Source: Myxococcales bacterium
GTDB lineage: Bacteria > Myxococcota_A > Polyangia > Fen-1088
Length of the DNA stretch: 12,557 nucleotides
Direction of reading: 5' to 3'
NCBI GenBank assembly: GCA_003170035.1
Contig: PMZX01000212.1
Location: 9,636-22,192, forward strand
In this document: one piece after another, positions 1 through 8,178 of the stretch
Position numbering within the stretch: position 1 is the stretch's first letter
Layout of the letters: every line of letters begins with the position of its first letter
Notes under the pieces: model-generated
Told to the model about the DNA's origin: nothing
What the model saw: only the letters and a program-made list of their open reading frames with translations
The model's database searches: none
Position numbers and translations under genes: made by a program

Positions 1-366
1 CTGGTCTATTCAGCCCACGAGTACGGCCCCGAGGTCCACGACCAGACCTGGTTCGCCGACCCCACCTTCCCTGCCAACTTGGCCGCAGTGTGGACCCAGC
101 ATTTTGATTTCATCATGCAGCAGGGAATTGGCCATCTGTTGTTGGGCGAATTCGGCATCAAGGACCGGACTGCCGACTCCGGGAAATCGGGGCAATGGTT
201 CGACACCCTGCTCAAGACCGTCGGCTCGACCTACTCGTGGACGTTCTGGTGCTGGAACCCCAACTCCGGGGACACCGAAGGCATCCTGCAAACCGACTGG
301 CTGACCCCGCAGCAATGGAAGATGGACGCGCTGAAGCCGTACCTGGCGCCGGCGATCGGGAAGTAA
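1..366 (+). CDS. GH5 endoglucanase (cellulase), C-terminal part; 5' end outside window
   Basis: Frame 1 is open from the first base to TAA at 364-366, giving 121 residues of a protein that starts upstream. It matches the C-terminal half of GH5 cellulases, such as bacterial GH5_1 endoglucanases of the Acidothermus E1 type. Visible signatures are the H-x-Y substrate motif (fragment residues 6-8), the QTWFADPTFPANL stretch (15-27), the LLLGEFG motif whose Glu50 is the expected catalytic nucleophile, and WTFWCWNPNSGDTEGIL (80-96) with the aglycone-binding Trp and GH5_1-like loop. The family hydrolyses internal beta-1,4-glucan bonds and is normally secreted; the signal peptide and acid/base Glu would lie upstream. 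The end is a short LAPAIGK tail with no carbohydrate-binding module after the catalytic domain, so any such module would be N-terminal. It converges on the hydrolase gene at 452. Family call is firm; exact substrate is inferred. Confidence 0.93.
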   Translation: MVYSAHEYGPEVHDQTWFADPTFPANLAAVWTQHFDFIMQQGIGHLLLGEFGIKDRTADSGKSGQWFDTLLKTVGSTYSWTFWCWNPNSGDTEGILQTDWLTPQQWKMDALKPYLAPAIGK

Positions 367-382
367 CGTCGCACCCACGATG

Positions 383-397
383 TCAGCGCCCCGCTGA
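383..397. terminator. Possible bidirectional terminator hairpin between convergent genes
   Basis: TCAGCG-CCC-CGCTGA is a perfect 6-bp inverted repeat with a 3-nt loop, 16 nt past the GH5 stop codon and inside the 85-bp gap between two converging genes. No T-tract follows on either strand, so it is at best a weak intrinsic terminator or a 3'-end-protecting hairpin. The call rests on position and symmetry only. Confidence 0.3.
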
Positions 398-451
398 AGG
401 CTCCTGGCCAACGCGAGGGCGCCCAACCGCCAAGGCGATGAAGGATGGGCG

Positions 452-1843
452 CTACAGGCTCCCGATCCACGCCGCGATCTGGGACAGCACCTCGGGCGCC
501 ATGGTTTCGTCGATGGTGCCGTATTCCATGGGCGAGCCGGTGGTGGCGTGCTGGAAGAGGTGGTTGAGGCCGTCCAGTTTCTGCACGGTCGCGTGTTGAT
601 TTCCTGCGGCCTGCAGGGCTTGCTGGATCGGGGGCAGGTTCAGATCGGGCAGCACTTGTAAATCCAGGCTGCCGTTGAGCGCCAGCACGGGGATGCGGGT
701 GCGGGTGAGGACCGGCGCGGGATCATAGGTGACGAAGAAACGCATCCACGGCGTGGTCAGCTCTGCCAGGGCCGAAGCCTGTTGTGCGGCTGTCGCTCCG
801 GAAGAGGCGAGGACAACCCGCAGTTGGCTTTCCAGTTCCTGAGGATCGGAGGTCGCGCGGAAGCAAGCGTAGATGCGCTGGTTGAGCGCGTCGGCCTGGG
901 CGAGTTGGACCGGCGGGGTGCCCTCGGCAGCGCCGATGGCGTGCGCCTGGCTGATGAGTGTCTGGTCGCCAGGAACGCCTGGCCCGGCCAGCAGCACCAG
1001 GAAGGCCACGTCCGGGTTTGCGTCGGCCGCCATGGGGCCGAGCAGCCCGCCCTCGCTGTGCCCGATCATGCCGATGGTGCTCGCCACGAACGAGGTCTGG
1101 CCGCGCAGGTAGACAACCGCAGCGCGCGCATCAGCGGCGAAATCGAGAGACGTGGCAGCGGCATAGTCGCCGCTGGAAAGGCCAACGCCGCGCTTGTCGT
1201 AGCGAAGCGTGGCGATGCCGGCACGGGTGAGCGCGTCCGACAGAACCAAGAACGGACGGTGGTTCATCAGTTCCTCGTTGCGGTTGTTGGGACCAGAGCC
1301 GGCAATGAGGACCACTGTGGTGAACGGGCCCGCGCCCTGTGGCCAGGTCAGGGTGCCCGCCAGGGTGATGCCAGCGTCGCCGTTGGCAAAGGTCACGTCC
1401 AAGCTATTGTATGGATAGGGCGCCACCGGATCCTGGGGTCGGCGGTAGTCGAGCGGGCCGGGCTGTTTCAGCAGCTTCAGCGGCGTGCTCTCCCCAGCCT
1501 GGGTGGCCGTACCGGAAAGCGTGCTCCCATCTGCCGATAGATCGCCCGAGAAACTCGCGCCTATGCTGGCGGCTGCCAGGTCCACATGTCGGCCATGCAC
1601 GGTGATCTGGCTGACGGGAATTCCGAATGCCCCCTGGTCCGGGCTGTCCATGGTTCCGGCAAAGCTCCCGTCGGCGTTCTTCGACAGGTTGAACACCACT
1701 CGCAGCGAGACACCGCCTGCCGGAATGGCTCCCAGCCAGGTTCCGCTCACGTCAACGTCGGCCTGGTTTCCATCGCCACACGCAACCAGCGCCAGCGTGG
1801 CCACCAGGAATGCACCGGTCAGACGAAAACTGCGAATTGTCAT
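452..1843 (-). CDS. Alpha/beta-hydrolase-fold lipoprotein (serine esterase/peptidase-like)
   Basis: 463 residues. The N-terminus is a lipoprotein signal with lipobox LVAC and lipidated Cys22, so the protein should be membrane-anchored and exported. Residues about 32-128 form a beta-rich, lipocalin-like region beginning SGTW, which often precedes this type of hydrolase. Residues about 148-463 are an alpha/beta-hydrolase: the strand LIAGSGP (179-185) forms the oxyanion region, RYDKRGVGLSSG (214-225) is the conserved D-x-R-G loop, GHSEGG (261-266) is the nucleophile elbow with Ser263, Asp394 in LNGSLD is the likely acid, and His428 in GLNHLF is the likely base. The triad is complete, so activity on ester or amide substrates is expected; substrate unknown. 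The ATG has an AGGTG Shine-Dalgarno 4 nt upstream. It follows the 2TM gene by 129 bp, so it may be separately transcribed. An esterase acting on acylated polysaccharide is possible but is context inference only. Confidence 0.92.
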   Translation of the reverse strand: MTIRSFRLTGAFLVATLALVACGDGNQADVDVSGTWLGAIPAGGVSLRVVFNLSKNADGSFAGTMDSPDQGAFGIPVSQITVHGRHVDLAAASIGASFSGDLSADGSTLSGTATQAGESTPLKLLKQPGPLDYRRPQDPVAPYPYNSLDVTFANGDAGITLAGTLTWPQGAGPFTTVVLIAGSGPNNRNEELMNHRPFLVLSDALTRAGIATLRYDKRGVGLSSGDYAAATSLDFAADARAAVVYLRGQTSFVASTIGMIGHSEGGLLGPMAADANPDVAFLVLLAGPGVPGDQTLISQAHAIGAAEGTPPVQLAQADALNQRIYACFRATSDPQELESQLRVVLASSGATAAQQASALAELTTPWMRFFVTYDPAPVLTRTRIPVLALNGSLDLQVLPDLNLPPIQQALQAAGNQHATVQKLDGLNHLFQHATTGSPMEYGTIDETMAPEVLSQIAAWIGSL

Positions 1844-1853
1844 CGTTCACCTC

Positions 1854-1867
1854 GCTCGACTACGAGC
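1854..1867 (-). promoter_or_regulatory. Small hairpin in the leader of the hydrolase gene
   Basis: GCTCG-TAGT-CGAGC (minus-strand sense) is a perfect 5-bp stem with a 4-nt loop ending 10 nt before the ATG at 1843. It sits directly against the Shine-Dalgarno sequence (AGGTG at 1848-1852). It could modulate ribosome access or be chance in GC-rich DNA; no ligand-binding riboswitch architecture is visible. Confidence 0.25.
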
Positions 1868-1917
1868 CGTGCGGTTGACCGTAGCAAGTCTCGTGCCTCC
1901 GCAAAACTCCGATCTGT

Positions 1918-1955
1918 GCCGCTTTTCTCAGGCTGTGGCCTGCAACTGTGGCGGC
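1918..1955 (-). terminator. Two-tier stem-loop after the 2TM gene
   Basis: On the minus strand, GCCGC and GCGGC form an outer 5-bp stem enclosing an inner hairpin CAGGC-CACA-GCCTG, starting 17 nt after the stop codon of the 2TM gene. The inner and outer stems are separated by unpaired CACAGTTG and AGAAAA. There is no U-tract, so this is a structured spacer and possible terminator rather than a clear intrinsic terminator. Confidence 0.25.
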
Positions 1956-1972
1956 CATTCACAGGTGCGTGT

Positions 1973-2617
1973 TCACACCCTGGGGCCGCGGTCGCGCCGC
2001 TTTTCCGCGCGCTCGACGTGTTCCTCCAGCTTGCGCGTGACGATCTTCAGCAAGGCTGCCACCCCGGATTGCACCACCGTCTCGAATTCCTTCGCCCCCT
2101 GTGTCACGGCGCTGCCACCTTCGAACAGCTTCTGCTTCCAGGCCGCGCGCGCGGCTCGGCGTCGCTCGCGCTCGCACCGCTTTTCGTCCCGGCGCCGACG
2201 CTGCAGGATCTTGTCGTAGGGAAAGATCACGTGCCGAAGTTGCATCGCCAGCAGCGTGCCGCTGGCCAGCAAAGGCCAGACGTACCAGGTGCCGCCGGTG
2301 AAGCGCGTGGCGATGAAGTACAGAAACCCGTTCAGGACTGCGAAGGTCACTGCCGAAGCGCCGAACCGCTTGAGCTGCACCGTCCGTTCGGCTGCGATCT
2401 CGCGCGACTCGTCCCGCCGGCTCAGCTCCTGCGAGCGGGCCTGGGCCAGCTCCGCGGTGGCGCGATCCAAAGCCTCGCGTTCGATCCCTGCCTCGGCCGC
2501 GATCTCCACCAACTCGGCGTGGCTGAGCACCCGTTCATTGACCGCCTGCTCGCTCAGTGCGCGCTTGATGATCTCGTTGATCTCTTCCTGCGTGTACTTT
2601 ACCTGCGGGTCACTCAT
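1973..2617 (-). CDS. 2TM domain-containing membrane protein
   Basis: 214 residues with no signal peptide. An N-terminal helical region (residues 7-60) starts KYTQEEINEIIKRAL and continues SHAELVEIAAEAGI; such 'YT-EEE-x-EI--RAL ... SHEEL--IA-EAGI' segments precede small membrane domains in many myxobacterial proteins. Two hydrophobic helices follow at about 86-104 and 111-131. The pattern VLNGFLYFIA...WYVWPLL...QLRHVIFP fits the 2TM family (Asn in helix 1, Trp-x-x-Trp-Pro before helix 2, His near its end). A strongly basic helix (137-163) and an amphipathic helix (175-206) end the protein, probably on the cytoplasmic face. 2TM domains are known mainly from sensor kinases and small membrane proteins of unknown job; no catalytic residues are visible. 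The ATG lies 9 nt after the TGA of the upstream fusion gene, suggesting translational coupling and a shared role. Confidence 0.85.
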   Translation of the reverse strand: MSDPQVKYTQEEINEIIKRALSEQAVNERVLSHAELVEIAAEAGIEREALDRATAELAQARSQELSRRDESREIAAERTVQLKRFGASAVTFAVLNGFLYFIATRFTGGTWYVWPLLASGTLLAMQLRHVIFPYDKILQRRRRDEKRCERERRRAARAAWKQKLFEGGSAVTQGAKEFETVVQSGVAALLKIVTRKLEEHVERAEKRRDRGPRV

Positions 2618-2626
2618 GGGATCCAG

Positions 2627-5600
2627 TCATTGCGCCCCGGCTACGATTGCAGCGCGCAGCCCGTTTAGCTGGGCGGGCGAGCCAACGAACATATCGTCCG
2701 GGTAGTGTCTGAGCGCGAGCATGCCCCGATAGATCTCCGCGCGCTGATCGACGTTCATGCCGAACCCCGCCAGGAATTGCAGGCGCAGATTGTCGTCGGT
2801 GTTGACCTGAGCGTCGCTCAGCCAAGGCCCAAGCTCGGAACCTCGGCCGCCGTAGGTGGAGAGCAGCGACACGGCCGAATCCCAGCCGAGCTGGCGCAGC
2901 GACTGCGCGACCTGGACAAACTCCCGGCTCTGCAAGAGGCGCTCGAGCGCGTCCACATCAATGTGGATCGGCTCGACCTGCCCGAGCAGCACCACGTCGT
3001 AGCCCTGGCCCTGGACGGTGTTGCCCCAGACAACCCCATTGGGGAATGCCTCGAAGAACGTGGCGACCTCGCTCTTCACCGCCGCCATTCCGCTGTCGTA
3101 GAGCTGTACGAACACCGTCACGACGCCGCCCGGATTGAGATGCCGCTTGGCCAATTCCCAGAACTCGCGGGTGTAGAGATTGGCTGCGCCTTTGACCCAT
3201 GGATCGAACGGGTCAGACGTGATGGCGTCGAATTTCTTCTTGGTTGTGGTCAGAAAATGCCGCGCGTCGTCCACCTCGACGTGCACTTTGGGATTGCGGA
3301 CGACGTCGTAGTTGTAGTCACTGAAGTAGCCTGCGACGACGCTCGGGACGAGCGGCTCGATCTCCGCGATGGTCAGGTGCTCGATGCGGGGATCGATGCT
3401 GGCCGCACCGGCAGTAACCCCGGCCCCGCAGGCGATCACCAAGACATCGCGCGGCGCCACCGGAATCAGCGTGGTCAGATGCCCGAGCATGCGCTGCAGC
3501 CGCATGTCCTGAGGCAGGGTGGAGGCCTGGACCTTGCCGGCGTTGGCGTAACTGATGATTCCGTTCTGATCCCTCGTTACGGCCGGGGACGAATTCATCC
3601 CTTCTCCGACGTAGAGGAAGGTCTCCTTGGTGTTGCGTTCGGCCGCAGAAAAGCGGCCGTGCGCTACCAGCAGCGGGGGAACTGCGATCACGTTGCTCCC
3701 CAGCAGCACCGCCAACTCGAGGATGGCCAGCGTCCAGATCGCCTCCCGCATGGTGAAACGCGGCGCCACGCGCGCGGACACCAGCGACGGCACCAGGGTG
3801 ATGGCAGCGGCCACCGCCGCAAGCGCAATCAGTATTCTCTCGCCGTTTTGCGTCCCGACCGTGGCGATCAGCACCAGACTGGTGCCCAGCGCCCCCACGA
3901 TGGCGCCCACCGTGTTCGCCGCGTAGATGCGGCCCACCACGGCACCGCCATCGCTTCCCCTGGACGCGACCGCCGCGAGTGCCAGAGGAAAGCTGGCCCC
4001 CCACAGGCAGGCCGCGGGCAGGATGGCCCACAGGCAGCGGACGAAATCAATCTGGAATTGATTCCACGGCGTGCCCGCTAGCCGCGGATTGACGGGCCAG
4101 TAAGGAAGCGAACTGGTGATGTTCCACGACGCCCAGAAGATCGCCGCGACCAGCGCAAGTTGCGCCAAGCCGAGCGCGCGACGCGCATCGGGCGTCCGGC
4201 GCGCGATCAACGAGCCCACGCCGCTGCCGAGGCCGATCCCGACCAGGAACACGGCCAGGATGATCGAGAAGGTGTACGTGGTGTGGCTTAACAGCAGCCC
4301 GAAGAGCCTCGTCCAGATCACCTCTGCGCCGAGAGCGCTCATCCCCGAAAGGCCGATGGCGAGATAGATGATCCAGGCGGGTGTCGTCGCACTGGCGATG
4401 GCAGGGACAGCAGGGTCCTGGCTGGTGTCGCGCGGCACGGTTCCGGGAAGAGCCCGCGCGAGCGCGAAGGCACTCGCGGCGACTGCCACGTTCAAGGCGA
4501 CCGCGACGAAGGTCGCGGTGTGCATGTCGTGAACCCGGAGAAGATAGAACCCCGCCAGCAGACAGCCGAAGACCGCCCCGAGCGTGTTGCCCCCATAGAA
4601 AGTCCCGAGCCACGAGACGCCGCGCGGGCTCATCTCCACCCAGCGCGAAACCGCGGGCAGCGTGGCCCCCATCATCACCGTCGGTGGCAAGAGACAGATC
4701 GCCGCGAACAGGCCGCGCAGGAGCAGTCCCGGCACGCCATGCCCGACCACCGCCGTGTAGACATGCTCGACCAGCGGTATCGCCCCCAGCATCAGGATCC
4801 CGGAAACCCCGATCGCGATCTCGAGAATGGCGTAGACCCGCAAGGGGTGGCGACTGCGCGAGACGAAGCGCGAAAGCCCCAGGCTACCCAGGCACATCCC
4901 GCCCATGAAGGTCCCCAGCAGCACCGCGATCGAGACCGCGGAAGATCCGAGCACGAGCTGCAACATCTGGAACCAGACGATCTCGTAGATCAGGGCCGCG
5001 CATCCGCTGGCCACGAACAGGACCAGCACAAGCGCAAAGGGGCGTTCGTCCGCGCCGCTCGAAACCGCCGGCGCGTCCGGCCGCCTTTTCCTGCGGGCGA
5101 TCCACACCCCGACAAGCGCTGCGATCGCCACGCCCAAAAGGATCTCGAGCCAGACAATCAGGCGTGCGCCGGTCGTGGACTCCGCCGCGGCAGGCTCCGC
5201 GGCGGGCAGCGGTGCAGGCACCGGGAGCGAGTCGGCGATGCGCAGGACCGGTGGGAAAGGCGTCGGAGCGAGACAGTACGCGGCGAACTCGGAAACCGAG
5301 AAGAATGCGTCCCCCACCGCCTCACCGATGCGCAGGTAGCGCACCGTCACGGGTTCGATCTGGACAGAACGCACGCGCAGGCCGTGTCCCCGGTCGACCA
5401 CGTTCGCCACCTCGGCCAGCACTCGGAAACTTCCCGGCTGCCCGTCGCTCGATCCGGCGATCTTGTAGGTGTCGTTTGCGTCGGCCTGCGCATACAGCGC
5501 GCTCACCTTTCGCGGCTCGCCCAGGTCATAGGTTATCGATGCGGCCTGGCTTGCCAGCTTGACCGCGGCGGGCGCGTCCCAGGACGCCCCTTCGCGCGCA

Positions 5601-5809
5601 ACCGCACCATCGGTGATCAGTGCGACGTTGCCGCTGACCTCGACTTGGGCGGAGGGCATCCGACCCGCGAGCAGATTCCTGGTGTCGCATTCGGGCGCGC
5701 CAGTCACCGCGGGGCCCTCTTTGGCATGGGCGGTTCGATCTGCTCCACCCCCCGCGGCCAGTGCCACTCCCGCGCAGGCGAAGAACAGGGTCGTGCGACG
5801 GCGTGTCAT
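2627..5809 (-). CDS. Discoidin-like / MFS-like / spermidine-synthase-like fusion membrane protein
   Basis: 1060 residues from the chosen ATG. The order is: signal peptide (1-30); discoidin-like beta-sandwich (about 41-179, with ITDGAV, ITYDLGEPRKVSALY, SVSEFAAYC); Pro/Ala linker; TM helix about 216-238 followed by RRKRR; a polytopic core of about 13 further helices to about 713; and a soluble spermidine-synthase-like Rossmann domain (about 730-1060). The core shows an internal duplication (268-309 versus 488-529, both SG-x-x-AL-x-x-E...W...LGS). The last domain has a glycine loop VIACGAGVTAG (791-801), an acidic IAEIEP (814-819), DDARHFL (847-853), SDPFDP (865-870) and NTDD (1003-1006). It belongs to the 'fused MFS/spermidine synthase' group, whose substrate is not established; aminopropyl transfer should not be assumed. 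The start is the ATG with GGAGG 4 nt upstream; an in-frame TTG at 5827 has no such site. Confidence 0.92.
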   Translation of the reverse strand: MTRRRTTLFFACAGVALAAGGGADRTAHAKEGPAVTGAPECDTRNLLAGRMPSAQVEVSGNVALITDGAVAREGASWDAPAAVKLASQAASITYDLGEPRKVSALYAQADANDTYKIAGSSDGQPGSFRVLAEVANVVDRGHGLRVRSVQIEPVTVRYLRIGEAVGDAFFSVSEFAAYCLAPTPFPPVLRIADSLPVPAPLPAAEPAAAESTTGARLIVWLEILLGVAIAALVGVWIARRKRRPDAPAVSSGADERPFALVLVLFVASGCAALIYEIVWFQMLQLVLGSSAVSIAVLLGTFMGGMCLGSLGLSRFVSRSRHPLRVYAILEIAIGVSGILMLGAIPLVEHVYTAVVGHGVPGLLLRGLFAAICLLPPTVMMGATLPAVSRWVEMSPRGVSWLGTFYGGNTLGAVFGCLLAGFYLLRVHDMHTATFVAVALNVAVAASAFALARALPGTVPRDTSQDPAVPAIASATTPAWIIYLAIGLSGMSALGAEVIWTRLFGLLLSHTTYTFSIILAVFLVGIGLGSGVGSLIARRTPDARRALGLAQLALVAAIFWASWNITSSLPYWPVNPRLAGTPWNQFQIDFVRCLWAILPAACLWGASFPLALAAVASRGSDGGAVVGRIYAANTVGAIVGALGTSLVLIATVGTQNGERILIALAAVAAAITLVPSLVSARVAPRFTMREAIWTLAILELAVLLGSNVIAVPPLLVAHGRFSAAERNTKETFLYVGEGMNSSPAVTRDQNGIISYANAGKVQASTLPQDMRLQRMLGHLTTLIPVAPRDVLVIACGAGVTAGAASIDPRIEHLTIAEIEPLVPSVVAGYFSDYNYDVVRNPKVHVEVDDARHFLTTTKKKFDAITSDPFDPWVKGAANLYTREFWELAKRHLNPGGVVTVFVQLYDSGMAAVKSEVATFFEAFPNGVVWGNTVQGQGYDVVLLGQVEPIHIDVDALERLLQSREFVQVAQSLRQLGWDSAVSLLSTYGGRGSELGPWLSDAQVNTDDNLRLQFLAGFGMNVDQRAEIYRGMLALRHYPDDMFVGSPAQLNGLRAAIVAGAQ

Positions 5810-5813
5810 GAAT

Positions 5814-5818
5814 CCTCC
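5814..5818 (-). promoter_or_regulatory. Ribosome binding site fixing the fusion-gene start
   Basis: GGAGG on the minus strand lies 4 nt before the ATG at 5809 and falls inside the longer frame that begins at TTG 5827. This favours the ATG, which is also followed at once by a proper signal peptide (MTRRRTTLFFACAGVALAAG). Confidence 0.8.
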
Positions 5819-5901
5819 ATCGATCAAGGAGCGCCAGCGTATCAGTTTGCCGATTCGCAGGCGATCGCCGAGTGCTTGCTCCGACGAACCGGCACCACCG
5901 A

Positions 5902-5920
5902 GGAAAGGCGTCGCCTCCCC
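5902..5920 (-). terminator. Hairpin just after rpoD, formed only by the minus-strand transcript
   Basis: The minus-strand RNA reads GGGGAGG-CGACG-CCUUUCC, a 7-bp stem (two G-U pairs) with a 5-nt loop, starting 8 nt after the rpoD stop codon. In the opposite strand the same positions would be A-C mismatches, so the structure is directional and fits an rpoD 3'-end element. No U-tract follows, so termination is uncertain; RNA 3'-end stabilisation or a processing site is equally possible. Confidence 0.35.
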
Positions 5921-5928
5921 AGCGCCCT

Positions 5929-7791
<1,863 letters not shown>

Positions 7792-8143
7792 GTAGTCGGG
7801 ACCTCTCACGTGGAAGGCAGAAGAGCCATCTTCATGCGAATCGGTTGCATCGTTCTTCAGAGTTGACCATCGATCGCCGCCCGATTCTCGTCGCGCGGGT
7901 CTTTAACATTGCAGTACCCGATCCCGGAGTGCCAATTTCTAGATACGTCTTCAGGGCTGGGAGAATTTCTCTAATGATTTCGGGAGGGTGGCGGTTACGC
8001 ATGCCCCCGTCGTGGTGCACTGTGCGAGGTTCTCCGGCAGCCCCCAACGAGCTTTCGGTGAAAACCCGAGCCCACGATGGCGAAGAAAACATTCTTGGTG
8101 AGCCTTTCCACGCTGGCGGTCCACTGATTGAATGTAGCTACTC

Positions 8144-8157
8144 GTCGATTGATCGAC
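8144..8157. promoter_or_regulatory. Inverted repeat upstream of the GH43 lipoprotein gene (operator candidate)
   Basis: GTCGAT-TG-ATCGAC is a perfect 6-2-6 inverted repeat ending 21 nt before the ATG at 8179. The spacing would suit an operator at a transcription start or a leader hairpin. A similar TCGA-N4-TCGA element lies upstream of the antiporter gene (11726-11739). TCGA is common in GC-rich DNA, so function is speculative. Confidence 0.3.
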
Positions 8158-8169
8158 CTTGCGCGGAAA

Positions 8170-8173
8170 AGGA
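8170..8173 (+). promoter_or_regulatory. Ribosome binding site deciding the GH43 lipoprotein start
   Basis: AGGA (within AAAAGGAA) is 5 nt before the ATG at 8179. The frame is open further upstream to a TTG at 8128, but that would put 17 charged residues in front of an otherwise normal lipoprotein signal, so the ATG is preferred. Confidence 0.75.
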
Positions 8174-8178
8174 ATTCG

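Larger units (their letters stand above)
7792..8178. other. Divergent intergenic region between rpoD and the GH43 lipoprotein gene
   Basis: 387 bp without a convincing gene. It must hold the leftward rpoD promoter and probably the rightward promoter for the gene at 8179. A relatively AT-rich patch at about 7903-7980 (ctttaacatt, ccaatttctagata, gaatttctctaatgattt) is the likeliest core promoter zone. On the minus strand TTGGCA is followed 19 nt later by AATGTT, only a poor sigma-70 match, so I do not call a promoter. A 17-codon frame at 8077-8127 and an inverted repeat at 8144-8157 lie on the rightward side. No tRNA, sigma-54 site or riboswitch was recognised. Confidence 0.6.

Noticed and set aside
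782..1540. A 252-codon plus-strand frame opposite the hydrolase gene.
   Set aside because: The minus strand has the complete catalytic triad and lipobox; the plus frame has unlikely composition and no start signal.
2705..4081. A 458-codon plus-strand frame opposite the spermidine-synthase-like domain.
   Set aside because: The opposite strand encodes conserved motifs (VIACGAGVTAG, NTDD), and the plus frame has no family resemblance.
5860..5869. The 10-bp palindrome GGCGATCGCC, similar to the cyanobacterial HIP1 octamer.
   Set aside because: It is a single copy in the window and expected by chance in GC-rich DNA; no array or phasing is seen.
7919..7952. A possible sigma-54 promoter on the minus strand because of TTGGCAC.
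   Set aside because: The matching -12 GC element is absent at the required spacing.
7832..8092. An 86-codon minus-strand frame just upstream of rpoD.
   Set aside because: It lies in the AT-richer promoter zone, has no good ribosome site and no recognisable domain.
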